Under the pieces are notes generated by a model, which saw nothing but the letters and a program-made list of their open reading frames with translations, had not been told where the DNA came from and ran no database searches. Shown one piece after another: positions 52,401-64,000 of a DNA stretch of 64,000 nucleotides. Source of the DNA: Hydractinia symbiolongicarpus (Eukaryota > Cnidaria > Hydrozoa > Anthoathecata > Hydractiniidae); the NCBI RefSeq assembly GCF_029227915.1, contig NC_079880.1, positions 31,863,501-31,927,500 of the forward strand, written 5' to 3'. The stretch's first letter is position 1. Each line of letters starts with the position of its first letter. The position numbers and the translations under genes were made by a program.

Positions 52401-53262
52401 ACATGCGCAGGCGCCTAAAAGCCGTAATATGGTCTTTTGCTGCCTAATAGAAGCCTTACGTGTAAATCACGTGTTTCCACGCTCTTGCACAGGTTACCAT
52501 TCGTCTAGTCCTTCTACTCTCAATGGACTACGACGTCTTAAGTCGTTTTCGCCAGCGCCATGGCTTTAGAACATCGTCAACTACATAACGACTTAAAGGC
52601 TTAGCACGTAAATCCCCCGGTTCCACGTGCTTGTGCAAGTTACCATTTTTCTAGTTCTTCCATCCTACATGGACTACGACGTCTTAAGTCTTTTTCCCCA
52701 GAGCCATGGGTTTAGAACACCGTCAACTACATGCACATGAATCAGGAGACCGTACTATGGCCGTGTGTTGCCTAATAAAGGCTTAGCACGTAAATCACGT
52801 GGTTCTACGTGCATGTGCAGGTTACCATTGGTCTAGCCCTTCCACTCTCAATGGACTACAAGGTCATAAGTCGTTTTCCTTGGCACCATGGCTGTAGAAC
52901 TCTGTCAACTACATGCACAGGCCTCTAAAAGCTGTAATATGGCGTTTTGCCGCCTAATAAAGGCCTTACGTGTAAATCACGTGTTTCAACGCTCTTGCAC
53001 AGGTTACCATTGGTCTAGTCCTTCTACTCTCAATGGACTACGACGTCTTAAGTCGTTTTCCCCAGAGCCATGGGTTTAGAACGCCGTCAACTGCATGCAC
53101 TGGCCTCTAAATGACTTAAAATGGCTTTTGCCGCCTAATAAAGGCCTTTCACGTAAATCCCCCGGTTCCACGTGCTTGTGCAGGTTACCATTGGTCTAGC
53201 CCTTCCACTGTCAATGGACTACAAGGTCGTACGTCGCTTTCCCTGGCATCATGGCTTTAGAA
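49480..53262 (+). repeat. Right-arm HOR unit R2 (3,783 bp, 21 monomers)
   Basis: Every monomer from 49650 to about 52706 has a partner 3,783 bp downstream. R2 and R3 share private variants absent from R1 and from the left arm, such as CATCCACAGGTCCC (50,584 and 54,367), GACTGTAACGTCC (52,163 and 55,946) and ACGTTCCAGG (52,351 and 56,134). It contains the 146-bp monomer at 52560. After about 52.87 kb the unit closes with GGCTGTAGAACTC monomers, whereas R3 continues into the left-arm order. Confidence 0.9.
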
Positions 53263-56200
53263 CTCCGTCAACTACATGCACAGGCCTCTAAAGGTTGTGA
53301 TATGGCCTTTTGTTGGCTAATAAAGGCTTAGCACGTAAATCACGTGGTTCTACGTGCATGTGCAGGTTACCATTGGTCTACTCCTTCAACTCTCAATGGA
53401 CTACTGCCTCCTAAGTCATTTTCTTTGGCACCATGGCTTTACAACGCCGTCAACTACATGCACAGGCCTCTAAAGGCTGTAATATGGCTTTTGCCGCCTA
53501 ATAAAGGCGTTACACGTAAATCCCCCGGTTCCACGTGCTTGTGCAGGTTACTATTGGTCTAGCCCTTCCACTCTCAATGGACTACAAGGTCGTACGTCGC
53601 TTTCCCTGGCATCATGGCTTTAGAACTCCGTCAACTACATGCACAGGCCTCTAAAAGCCGTAATATGGAGTTTTGCTGCCTAATAAAGGCCTTACGTGTA
53701 AATTACGTGTTCCCACGTTCTTGCGCAGGTTACCATTGGTCTAATCCTTCCACTCTCCATGGACTGCAACGTCCTAAGTCGTTTTTCCCAGCGCCATGGC
53801 TTTAGAACATCGTCAACTACATGCACAGGTCCCTAAAGGTTGCAATATGTTTTTTACGTGCCTAATAAAGGCTTAAAACGTAAATCACGTGGTTCTACGT
53901 GGCTGTGCAGGTTACCATTGGTATACTCATTCAACTCTCAATGGACTACTACGTCATGAGTCGTTTTCCTTGGCACCATGGCTGTAGAACTCTGTCAACT
54001 ACATGCACAGGCCTGTAAAAGCTGTAATATGGCGTTTTGCCGCCTAATAAAGGCCTTACGTGTAAATCACGTGTTTCAACGCTCTTGCACAGGTTACCAT
54101 TGGTCTAGTCCTTCTACTCTCAATGGACTACGACGTCTTAAGTCGTTTTCCCCAGAGCCATGGGTTTAGAACGCCGTCAATTACATGCACAGGCCTCTAA
54201 AGGCCGTAACATGGACTTTTGCCGGCTAATAAAGGCCTTACACGTAAATTCCCCGGTTCCACATGCTTGTGCAGGTTACCATTGGTGTAGCCTTTCCACT
54301 CTCAATGGACTACGACGTCTTAAGTCGTTTTCCCCCAAGCCATGGGTTTAGAACATCGTCAACTACATCCACAGGTCCCTAAAGGTTGCAATATGTTTTT
54401 TACGTGCCTAATAAAGGCTTAAAACGTAAATCACGTGGTTCTACGTGGCTGTGCAGGTTACCATTGGTATACTCATTCAACTCTCAATGGACTACTGCGT
54501 TATAAGTCGTTTTCCTTGGCACCATGGCTGTAGAACTCTGTCAACTACATGCACAGGCCTCTAAAAGCTGTAATATGGCGTTTTGCCGCCTAATAAAGGC
54601 CTTACGTGTACATCACGTGTTTCAACGCTCTCGCACAGGTTACCATTGGTCTAGTCCTTCCACGCTCAATGGACTACAAGGTCATAAGTCGTTTTCCCTA
54701 GCACCTTGGCTTTAGAACTCCGTCAACTACATGGACAGGCCTCTAAAGGCCGTAATACGGCCTTTTGCCCCCTAATAAAGGCGATAAACGAAAATCACGT
54801 GGTTCCACGTGTGTGTGCTGGTTACCATTGGTCAACTCCTTCCACTGTCCATAGACTGCGACGCTCTAAGTCGTTTTCCCCAGCGGCATGGCTTTAGAAC
54901 ATCGTCAACTACATGCACAGGCCTCTAAAAGCCGTAGTATGGCGTTTTGTTGCCTAATAAAGGCCTTACGTGTAAATTACGTGTTTCCACGCTCTTGCAC
55001 AGGTTAGTATTGGTCTAGTCCTTCCACTCTCAATGGACTACGACGTCTTAAGTCGTTTTCCCCAGAGCCATGGGTTTAGAACGCCGTCAACTACATGCAC
55101 AGGCCTCTAAAGGCCGTAACATGGACTTTTGCCGGCTAATAAAGGCCTTACACGTAAATTCCCCTGTTCCACATGTTTGTGCAGGTTACCATTGGTCTAG
55201 CCCTTCCACTCTCAATGGACTACGACGTCTTAAGTCGTTTTCCCCCAAGCCATGGGTTTAGAACGCCGTCAACTACATGCACAGGCCTCTTAAGGTTACA
55301 ATATGCTTCTTACATGCCTAATAAAAGCCTTACGTGTAAATCACGTGTTTCCACGCTCTTGCACAGGTTACCATTCGTCTAGTCCTTCTACTCTCAATGG
55401 ACTACGACGTCTTAAGTCTTTTTCCCCAGAGCCATGGGTTTAGAACACCGTCAACTACATGCAAATGAATCTACAGACCGTAATATGGCCTTTTGTTGCC
55501 TAATAAAGGCTTAGCACGTAAATGACGTGGTTCTACGTGCATGTGCAGGTTACCATTGGTCTACTCCTTCAACTCTCAATGGACTACTGCGTCCTAAGTC
55601 ATTTTCTTTGGCACCATGGCTTTACAACGCCGTCAACTACATGCACAGGCTTCTAAAGGCTGTAATATGGCTTTTGCCGCCTAATAAAGGCGTTACACGT
55701 AAATCCCCCGGTTCCACGTGCTTGTGCAGGTTACTATTGGTCTAGCCCTTCCACTCTCAATGGACTACAAGGTCGTACGTCGCTTTCCCTGGCATCATGG
55801 CTTTAGAACTCCGTCAACAACATGCACAGGCCTCTAAAAGCCGTAATATGGCGTTTTGCTGCCTAATAAAGGCCTTACGTGTAAATTACGTGTTCCCACG
55901 TTCTTGCGCAGGTTACCATTGGTCTAATCCTTCCACTCTCCATGGACTGTAACGTCCTAAGTCGTTTTCCCCAGCGCCATGGCTTTAGAACGCCGTCAAC
56001 TACATGCACAGGCCTCCAAAGGTTGTGATATGGGCTTTTGTGGCCTAATAAAGGCGATACATGAAAATCACGTGGTTCCACATGTGTGTGCAGGTTACCA
56101 TTGGTCAACTCCTTCTACTCTTAATGGACTACTACGTTCCAGGACGATTTCTCTCGCACCATGGCTTTAGAACTCCGTCATCTACATGCGCAGGCGCCTA

Positions 56201-56650
56201 AAAGCCGTAATATGGTCTTTTGCTGCCTAATAGAAGCCTTACGTGTAAATCACGTGTTTCCACGCTCTTGCACAGGTTACCATTCGTCTAGTCCTTCTAC
56301 TCTCAATGGACTACGACGTCTTAAGTCGTTTTCGCCAGCGCCATGGCTTTAGAACATCGTCAACTACATAACGACTTAAAGGCTTAGCACGTAAATCCCC
56401 CGGTTCCACGTGCTTGTGCAAGTTACCATTTTTCTAGTTCTTCCATCCTACATGGACTACGACGTCTTAAGTCTTTTTCCCCAGAGCCATGGGTTTAGAA
56501 CACCGTCAACTACATGCACATGAATCAGGAGACCGTACTATGGCCGTGTGTTGCCTAATAAAGGCTTAGCACGTAAATCACGTGGTTCTACGTGCATGTG
56601 CAGGTTACCATTGGTCTAGCCCTTCCACTCTCAATGGACTACAAGGTCAT
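53263..56650 (+). repeat. Right-arm HOR unit R3
   Basis: Nearly identical to R2 from its start to about 56.65 kb. It then continues with monomers (56671, 56853, 57218, 57400) that match the left arm (2656, 2838, 3203, 3385) at an offset of 54,015. R3 is therefore the copy in the same context as the left edge of the window. Confidence 0.9.
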
Positions 56651-59600
56651 AAGTCGTTTTCCCTAGCACCATGGCTTTACAACTCCGTCAAGTACATGCA
56701 CAGGCCTCTAAAGGCCGTAACATGGACCTTTGCCGGCTAATAAAGGCCTTACGCGTAAATAACGTGCTCCCACGTTCTTGCGCAGGTTATCATTGGTCTA
56801 TTCCTTCCACTCTCCATGGACTGCGACGTCCTAAGTCGTTTTCCCCAGCGCCATGGCTTTAGAACGCCGTCAACTACATGCACAGGCCTCTAAAGGCCGT
56901 AATATGGCCATTTGCCGCCTATTAAAGGCCTTACACGTAAATCTCCCGGTTCCACGTGCTTGTGCAGGTTACCATTGGTCTAGTCCTTCCACTCTCAATG
57001 GACTACAAGGTCATAAGTTCGTTTTCCTTGGCACAATGGCTTTAAAACTCTGTCAACTACATGCACAGGACTCTAAAAGCCATAATATGGCCTTTTGCCG
57101 CCTAATGAAGGCGATACACGAAAATCACGTGGTTCCACGTGTGTGTGCAGGTTACCATTGGTCAACTCCTTCTACTCTTAATGGACTACTACGTTCTAGG
57201 ACGATTTCTCTCGCACCATGGCTTTAGAACGCCGTCAACTACATGCACCGGCGTCGAAAGGCTGTGATATGGCCTTTTGTGGCCTAGTAAATGCGATACA
57301 CGAAAATCACGTGGTTCCACATGTGTGTGCAGGTTACCATTGGTCTACTCCTTCTACTCTTATTGGACTACTACGTCATAAGTTGTTTTCCTTGGCACCA
57401 TGGCTTTAGAACTCCGTCATCTACATGCACAGGCGTCTAAAAGCCGTAATATGGCGTTTTGCCGCCTAATAAAGGCATTACGCGTATATCACGTGTTTCC
57501 ACGCGCTTGCACAGGTTACTATTTGTCTAGTTCTTCCATCCTACATGGACTACGACGTCTTAGGTCGTTTTCGTTAGAACCATGGGTTTAGAACGCCGTC
57601 AACTACATGCACATGAATCTAGAGACCGTAATATGGCCTTTTGTTGCCTAATAAAGGCTTAGCACGTAAATCACGTGGTTCTACGTGCATGTGCAGGTTA
57701 CCATTGGTCTAGTCCTTCCACTCTCAATGGACTACAAGGTCATAAGTCGTTTTTCCTAGCACCATGGCTTTACAACTCCGTCAAGTACCTGCACAGGCTT
57801 CTAAAGGCCGTAACATGGACCTTTGCGGCTAATAAAGGCCTTACGCGTAAATAACGTGCTCCCACGTTCTTGCGTAGGTTATCATTGGTCTATTTCTTCC
57901 ACTTTCCATGGACTGCGACGTCCTAAGTCGTTTTCCCCAGCGCCATGGCTTTAAAACGCCGTCAACTACATGCACAGGCCACTAAAGGTTGTGATATGGG
58001 CTTTTGCAGCCTAATAAAGGCGATACACGAGAATCACGTGGTTCCACGAGGGTGTGCAGGTTACCATTGGCCTAGTCCTTCCATTCTCCATGGACTGCGA
58101 CGTCCTAAGTCGTTTTCCCCTTTAGAACATCGTCAACTACATGCACAGGCCTCCAAAGGCCGTAATATGCTTTTTAGAGGCCTAATAAAGGCTTAACACG
58201 TAAATCATGTGGTTCTACGTGCCTGTGTAGGTTACCATTGGTCTACTCTTTCAAATCTCAATAGACTACTGCGTCGTTTTCCTTGGTACCATGGCTTTAG
58301 AACTTTGTCAACTACATGCACAGGACTCTAAAGCCGTAGCATGGCCTTTTAGAGGCCTAATAAAGACCTTACGCGTAAATCACGTGTTTAAACGTCCTTG
58401 CGCACCTTACCATTGGTCTAATCCTTCAATTCTCCATGGACTACGACGTCCTTAGTCGTGTTCCGTGCCATCATAGCTTTAGAACGCCATCAACTACATG
58501 CACAGGCCTTTAAAGGCCGTAATATGGCCATTTGCCGCCTATTAAAGGCCTTACACGTAAATCTCCCGGCTCCACGTGCTTGTGCAGGTTACCATTGGTC
58601 TAGTCCTTCCACTCTCAATGGACTACAAGGTCATAAGTTCGTTTTCCTTGGCACCATGGCTTTAGAACTCCGTCAACTACATGGACAGGCCTCTAAAGGC
58701 CGTAATACGGCCTTTTGCCCCTTAATAAAGGCGATACACGAAAATCACGTGGTTCCACGTGTGTGTGCTGGTTACCATTGGTCAACTCCTTCCACTGTCC
58801 ATAGACTGCGACGTTCTAAGTCGTTTTTCCCAGCGGCATGGCTTTAGAACATCGTCAACTACATGCACAGGCCTCTAAAAGGCGTAGTATGGCGTTTTGT
58901 TGCCTAATAAAGGCCTTACGTGTAAATCACGTGTTTCAACGCTCTTGCACAGGTTACCATTGGTCTAATTCTTCTACTCTCAATGGACTACGACGTCTTA
59001 AGTCGTTTTCCCCAGAGCCATGGCTTTAGAACTCCGTCAACTACATGGACAGGCCTCTAAAGGCCGTAATACGGCCTTTTGCCCCTTAATAAAGGCGATA
59101 CACGAAAATCACGTGGTTCCACGTGTGTGTGCTGGTTACCATTGGTCAACTCCTTCCACTGTCCATAGACTGCGACGTTCTAAGTCGTTTTCCCCAGCGC
59201 CATGGCTTTAGAACATCGTCAACTACATGCACAGGCCTCTAAAAGCCGTAGTATGGCGTTTTGTTGCCTAATAAAGGCCTTACGTGTACATTACGTGTTT
59301 CCACGCTCTTGCACAAGTTAGTATTGGTCTATTCCTTCCACTCTCCATGGACTGCGACGTCCTAAGTCGTTTTCCCCAGCGCCATGGCTTTAGAACGCCG
59401 TCAACTACATGCACAGGCCTCTAAAGGCCGTAATATGGCCATTTGCCGCCTATTAAAGGCCTTACACGTAAATCTCCCGGTTCCACGTGCTTGTGCAGGT
59501 TACCATTGGTCTAGTCATTCCACTCTCAATGGACTACAAGGTCATAAGTTCGTTTTCCTTGGCACAATGGCTTTAAAACTCTGTCAACTACATGCACAGG

Positions 59601-60112
59601 ACTCTAAAAGCCACAATATGGACTTTTGCCGGCTAATAAAGGCCTTACGCGTAAAATACGTGCTCCCACGTTCTTGCGCAGGTTACCATTGGTCTAGTCC
59701 TTTCACTCTCCATGGACTACAAGGTCCTAAGTCGTTTTCTCCAGCGCCATGGCTTTAGAACGCCGTCAACTACATGCACAGGCCTCTAAAGGTTGTGATA
59801 TGGGCTTTTGCAGCCTAATAAAGGCTTAGCACGTAAATCCCTTGGTTCCACGTGCTTGTGCAAGTTACCATTTGTCTAGTTCTTCCATCCTACATGGACT
59901 ACGACGTCTTAAGTCGTTTTCGCCAGAGCCATTTGTTTAGAACGCCGTCAACTACATGCACATGAATCAGGAGACCGTAATATGGCCTTGTGTTCTCTAA
60001 TAAAGGCTTAGCACGTAAATCACGTGGTTCAACGTGCATGTGCAGGTTACCATTGGTCTAGTCCTTCCACTCTCAATGGACTACAAAGTCATAAGTCGCT
60101 TTCCCTAGCACC

Positions 60113-60308
60113 ATGACTTTACAACTCCGTCAAGTACATGCACATGTCAAGTACATGCGGCCTCTAAAGGCCGTAACATGGACCTTTGCCGGCTAATAAA
60201 GGCCTTACGCGTAAATAACGTGCTCCTACGTTCTTGCGCAGGTTATCATTGGTCTAGTCCTTCCACTCTCCATGAACTGCGACGTCCTAAGTCGTTTTCC
60301 CCAGCGCC
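60113..60308 (+). repeat. 196-bp monomer with a 14-bp insertion
   Basis: The segment GTCAAGTACATGC occurs twice in a row (60129-60141 and 60146-60158), giving a net 14-bp insertion before GGCCTCTAAAGG. No other monomer seen has it. It is a small private event of the slippage type and shows that short local duplications still occur inside monomers. Confidence 0.85.
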
Positions 60309-61555
60309 ATGGCTTTAGAACGCCGTCAACTACATGCGCAGGCCTCTAAAGGCCGTAATATGGCCATTTGCCGCCTATTAAAGGCCTTACACGTAAATCT
60401 CCTGGTTCCACGTGCTTGTGCAGGTTACCATTGGTCTAGTCCTTCCACTCTCAATGGACTACAAGGTTATAAGTCGTTTTCCCTAGCACCATGGCTTTAC
60501 AACTCCGTCAAGTACATGCACAGGCCTCTAAAGGCCGTAACATGGACCTTTGCCGGCTAATAAAGGCCTTACGCGTAAATAATGTGCTCCCACGTTCTTG
60601 CGCAGGTTATCATTGGTCTAGTCCTTCCACTCTCCATGGACTGCGACGTCCTAAGTCGTTTTCAACAGCGCCATGGCTTTAGAACGCCGTCAACTACATG
60701 CACAGGCCTCTAAAGGCCGTAATATGGCTCTTTGCCGCCTATTAAAGGCCTTACACGTAAATCTCCTGGTTCCACGTGCTTGTGCAGGTTACCATTGGTC
60801 TAGTCCTTCCACTCCTAATGGACTACAAGGTCATAAGTTCGTTTTCCTTGGCACCATGGCTTTAGAACTCCGTCAACTACATGGACAGGCCTCTAAAGGC
60901 CGTAATACGGCCTTTTGCCCCCTAATAAAGGCGATACACGAAAATCACGTGGTTCCACGTGTGTGTGCTGGTTACCATAGGTCAACTCCTTCCACTGTCC
61001 ATAGACTGCGACGTCCTAAGTCGTTTTCCCCAGCGCCATGGCTTTAGAACCCCGTCAACTACATGCACATGAATCAGGATACCGTAATATGGCCTTTTGT
61101 TGCCTAATAAAGGCTTAGCACGTAAATCACGTGGTTCTACGTGCATGTGCAGGTTACCATTGGTCTAATCCTTCCACTCTCCATGGACTGCAACGTCCTA
61201 AGTCGTTTTCCCCAGCGCCATGGCTTTAGAACGCCGTCAACTACATGCACAGGCCTCCAAAGGTTGTGATATGGGCTTTTGTGGCCTAATAAAGGCGATA
61301 CATGAAAATCACGTGGTTCCACATGTGTGTGCAGGTTACCATTGGTCAACTCCTTCTACTCTTAATGGACTACTACGCTCTAGGACGATTTCTCTCGCAC
61401 CATGGCTTTAGAACTCCGTCATCTACATGCGCAGGCGTCTAAAATCCGTAATATGGTCTTTTGCTGCCTAATAGAAGCCTTACGTGTAAATCACGTGTTT
61501 CCACGCTCTTGCACAGGTTACCATTCGTCTAGTCCTTCTACTCTCAATGGACTAC

Positions 61556-63190
61556 GACGTCTTAAGTCGTTTTCGCCAGCGCCATGGCTTTAGAACATCG
61601 TCAACTACATGCACAGGTCCCTAAAGGTTGCAATATGTTTTTTACGTGCCTAATAAAGGCTTAAAACGTAAATCACGTGGTTCTACGTGGCTGTGCAGGT
61701 TACCATTGGTATACTCATTCAACTCTCAATGGACTACTACGTCATAAGTCGTTTTCCTTGGCACCATGGCTGTAGAACTCTGTCAACTACATGCACAGGC
61801 TCTAAAAGCTGTAATATGGCTTTTGCCGCCTAATAAAGGCCTTTCACGTAAATCCCCCGGTTCCACGTGCTTGTGCAGATTACCATTGGTCTAGCCCTTC
61901 CACTGTCAATGGACTACAAGGTCGTACGTCGCTTTCCCTGGCATCATGGCTTTAGAACTCCGTCAACTACATGCACAGGCCTCTAAAGGCCGTTACATGG
62001 ACTTTTGCGGCTAATAAAGGCCTTACACGTTAATCCCCCGGTTCCACATGCTTGTGCAGGTTACCATTGGTCTAGTCCTTCCACTCTCAATGGACTACAA
62101 GGTCATAAGTCGTTTTCCCTGGCACCATGGCTTTAGAACTCCGTCAACTACATGCACCAGCCTCTAAAGGCCGTAATATGGCCTTTTGCCGCCTAATGAA
62201 GGCGATACACGAAAATCACGTGGTTCCACGTGTGTGTGCAGGTTACCATTGGTCAACTCCTTCTACTCTTAATGGACAACTACGTGATAAGTCGTTTTCC
62301 CTGGCACCATGGCTTTAGAACGCCGTCAACTACATGCACCGGCGTCGAAAGGCTGTGATATGGCCTTTTGTGGCCTAGTAAATGCGATACACGAAAATCA
62401 CGTGGTTCCACATGTGTGTGCAGGTTACCATTGGTCTACTCCTTCTACTCTTATTGGACTACTACGTCATAAGTTGTTTTCCTTGGCACCATGGCTTTAG
62501 AACTCCGTCATCTACATGCACAGGCGTCTAAAAGCTGTAATATGGCGTTTTGCCGCCTAATAAAGGCATTACGCGTATATCACGTGTTTCCACGCGCTTG
62601 CACAGGTTACTATTTGTCTAGTTCTTCCATCCTACATGGACTACGACGTCTTAGGTCGTTTTCGTTAGAACCATGGGTTTACAACGCCGTCAACTACATG
62701 CACATGAATCTAGAGACCGTAATATGGCCTTTTGTTGCCTAATAAAGGCTTAGCACGTAAATCACGTAGTTCTACGTGCATGTGCAGGTTACCATTGGTC
62801 TAGTCCTTTCACTCTCAATGGACTACAAGGTCTTAAGTCGTTTTCCCCAGCGCCATGGCTTTAGAACGCCCTCAACTACATGCACAGGCCTCTAAAGGTT
62901 GTGATATGGCCTTTTGTTGGCTAATAAAGGCTTAGCACGTAAATCCCCCGGTTCCACGTGCTTGTGCAAGTTACCATTTTTCTAGTTCTTCCATCCTACA
63001 TGGACTACGACGTCTTAAGTCTTTTTCCCCAGAGCCATGGGTTTAGAACACCGTCAACTACATGCACATGAATCAGGAGACCGTAATATGGCCGTGTGTT
63101 GCCTAATAAAGGCTTAGCACGTAAATCACGTGGTTCTACGTGCATGTGCAGGTTACCATTGGTCTAGCCCTTCCACTCTCAATGGACTAC
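61556..63190 (+). repeat. 1,635-bp / 9-monomer unit, copy 1
   Basis: Monomers from about 61584 to 62673 recur 1,635 bp downstream (62127/63762). At 63191 the array switches from the left-arm order to the sequence at 61556, inside GGACTACGACGTC. The monomer whose partner lies at 5024 in the left arm reads ATATGGCTTTTGCC, short of bases relative to ATATGGCGTTTTGCC. Confidence 0.85.
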
Positions 63191-64000
63191 GACGTCTTAA
63201 GTCGTTTTCGCCAGCGCCATGGCTTTAGAACATCGTCAACTACATGCACAGGTCCCTAAAGGTTGCAATATGTTTTTTACGTGCCTAATAAAGGCTTAAA
63301 ACGTAAATCACGTGGTTCTACGTGGCTGTGCAGGTTACCATTGGTATACTCATTCAACTCTCAATGGACTACTACGTCATAAGTCGTTTTCCTTGGCACC
63401 ATGGCTGTAGAACTCTGTCAACTACATGCACAGGCTCTAAAAGCTGTAATATGGCTTTTGCCGCCTAATAAAGGCCTTTCACGTAAATCCCCCGGTTCCA
63501 CGTGCTTGTGCAGATTACCATTGGTCTAGCCCTTCCACTGTCAATGGACTACAAGGTCGTACGTCGCTTTCCCTGGCATCATGGCTTTAGAACTCCGTCA
63601 ACTACATGCACAGGCCTCTAAAGGCCGTTACATGGACTTTTGCGGCTAATAAAGGCCTTACACGTTAATCCCCCGGTTCCACATGCTTGTGCAGGTTACC
63701 ATTGGTCTAGTCCTTCCACTCTCAATGGACTACAAGGTCATAAGTCGTTTTCCCTGGCACCATGGCTTTAGAACTCCGTCAACTACATGCACCAGCCTCT
63801 AAAGGCCGTAATATGGCCTTTTGCCGCCTAATGAAGGCGATACACGAAAATCACGTGGTTCCACGTGTGTGTGCAGGTTACCATTGGTCAACTCCTTCTA
63901 CTCTTAATGGACAACTACGTGATAAGTCGTTTTCCCTGGCACCATGGCTTTAGAACGCCGTCAACTACATGCACCGGCGTCGAAAGGCTGTGATATGGCC
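63191..64000 (+). repeat. 1,635-bp unit, copy 2, cut by the window end
   Basis: Repeats 61556-62365 with no difference I noticed, and runs to the last base of the window. The array clearly continues beyond it. Confidence 0.85.

Larger units (their letters stand above)
56651..63190 (+). repeat. Right-arm block collinear with the left arm
   Basis: Collinear with about 2.64-6.63 kb but longer. Extra monomers lie at about 57.72-58.25 kb (527 bp more) and about 59.17-61.37 kb (about 2.2 kb more), and a 181-bp loss lies near 61.8 kb. Matching pairs are 58458/3916, 58838/4296, 61402/4660, 62309/5748 and 62491/5930. The long extra stretch holds monomers at 59384, 60309, 60491 and 60673 that resemble those at 2656-3021, so it probably arose by local reduplication on one side or deletion on the other. 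Confidence 0.85.
1..64000 (+). repeat. Satellite DNA array, ~182-bp monomer, about 350 head-to-tail copies
   Basis: The motif ATGGCTTTAGAAC or a close variant recurs every 182 bp from end to end (for example 509, 691, 873, 1055, then 63580 and 63762). All copies point the same way, and the array runs past both window edges. By-eye consensus landmarks, counted from that ATG, are GGCC at 33, 43, 54 and 75, CACGTG at 91 and 101, GGTTACCATTGG at 115-126, GACGTC at 155-160 and TCGTTTTCC at 166-174. Monomers of 181 or 183 bp are frequent; larger length variants are listed separately. Satellite arrays of nucleosome-like unit length usually sit in centromeric, pericentromeric or subtelomeric heterochromatin. 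Which of these applies cannot be told from sequence alone. The family was not recognised. Confidence 0.98.

Noticed and set aside
145-63953. About 150 similar open frames of 61-129 codons on the + strand, starting at the boundary ATG
   Set aside because: They are the satellite monomer read in one frame. The unit length is not a multiple of 3, the frame stops at each boundary, amino-acid changes between copies look unconstrained, and no ribosome-binding or promoter context exists. Not annotated as genes.
1-64000. CRISPR-like array of regular repeats
   Set aside because: There are no unique spacers: the entire 182-bp period is repeat, monomers vary throughout, and the sequence is not prokaryotic in character.
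1-64000. Telomere-proximal repeats (TTTAGGG or TTAGGG), rDNA, tRNA or retroelement fragments
   Set aside because: I looked for tandem telomere motifs, long terminal repeats, poly-A tails and any stretch that did not align to the monomer, and found none.
1-64000. Assignment to a named satellite such as the 182-bp cucumber satellites or the ~178-180-bp Arabidopsis/Brassica centromere repeats
   Set aside because: The sequence does not resemble the Arabidopsis repeat as I know it. The cucumber match rests only on unit length and moderate GC. A database search with one monomer would decide; a hit above about 80% over 150 bp would support it.

Overview
The whole 64-kb window is one uninterrupted satellite-DNA array. 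A monomer of about 182 bp is repeated head to tail roughly 350 times, always in the same orientation. I see no gene, RNA gene, transposon, telomeric repeat, rDNA or unique spacer. Monomers are counted here from the ATG in the motif ATGGCTTTAGAAC (position 1 of the monomer). A consensus I built by eye is about 49% GC, with more C than G on the + strand (53 C, 37 G) and about 10 CpGs, close to random expectation. A long, nucleosome-sized, single-orientation array with multi-kb higher-order repeats (HORs) means a eukaryotic chromosome, most likely centromeric, pericentromeric or subtelomeric heterochromatin. A plant is a weak preference based on monomer size. I do not recognise the monomer. The 182-bp major satellites of cucumber are one candidate to compare, but only on unit length and moderate GC.

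Layout. (1) 1 to about 6.9 kb is a left arm of 'arm-type' monomers (boundary motifs CCATGGGTTTAG, GGCTGTAGAACTC and TGGCATCATGG are common). (2) About 6.9-25.0 kb holds two adjacent, almost identical copies of a 9,049-bp, 50-monomer unit. (3) About 21.9-28.9 kb: an 18-monomer, 3,266-bp piece of that unit is itself tandemly copied, with a partial third copy. (4) About 28.6-32.2 kb holds a 10-monomer unit in two copies (1,779 and 1,802 bp). (5) About 32.2-42.9 kb is a mixed core with smaller local duplications (546-bp, 727-bp and 547-bp periods). (6) About 42.9-46.0 kb returns to arm-type monomers. (7) About 46.0-56.7 kb holds three copies of a 3.5-3.8-kb unit. (8) About 56.7-64 kb corresponds to the left arm at an offset of about 54.0-56.7 kb, and the window ends inside a 1,635-bp tandem duplication.

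There is no gene cooperation to describe. The biology visible here is array evolution: nested tandem duplications at scales from about 0.5 to 9 kb and possibly about 54 kb, monomers recombined within themselves, and length-variant monomers whose junctions carry 2-6-bp microhomologies. Inside the monomer there is real fine structure. GGCC and ACGT motifs are spaced at about 10 bp across positions 33-105. A three-part inverted repeat (AAAGGCC / GGCCTTT / AAAGGCC) and paired CACGTG palindromes one helical turn apart are also present. Nearly every monomer carries an open frame of 63 codons. I regard it as a by-product of shared ancestry, not a gene. Boundaries of duplicated units were found by eye and are good to a few tens of bases unless stated.
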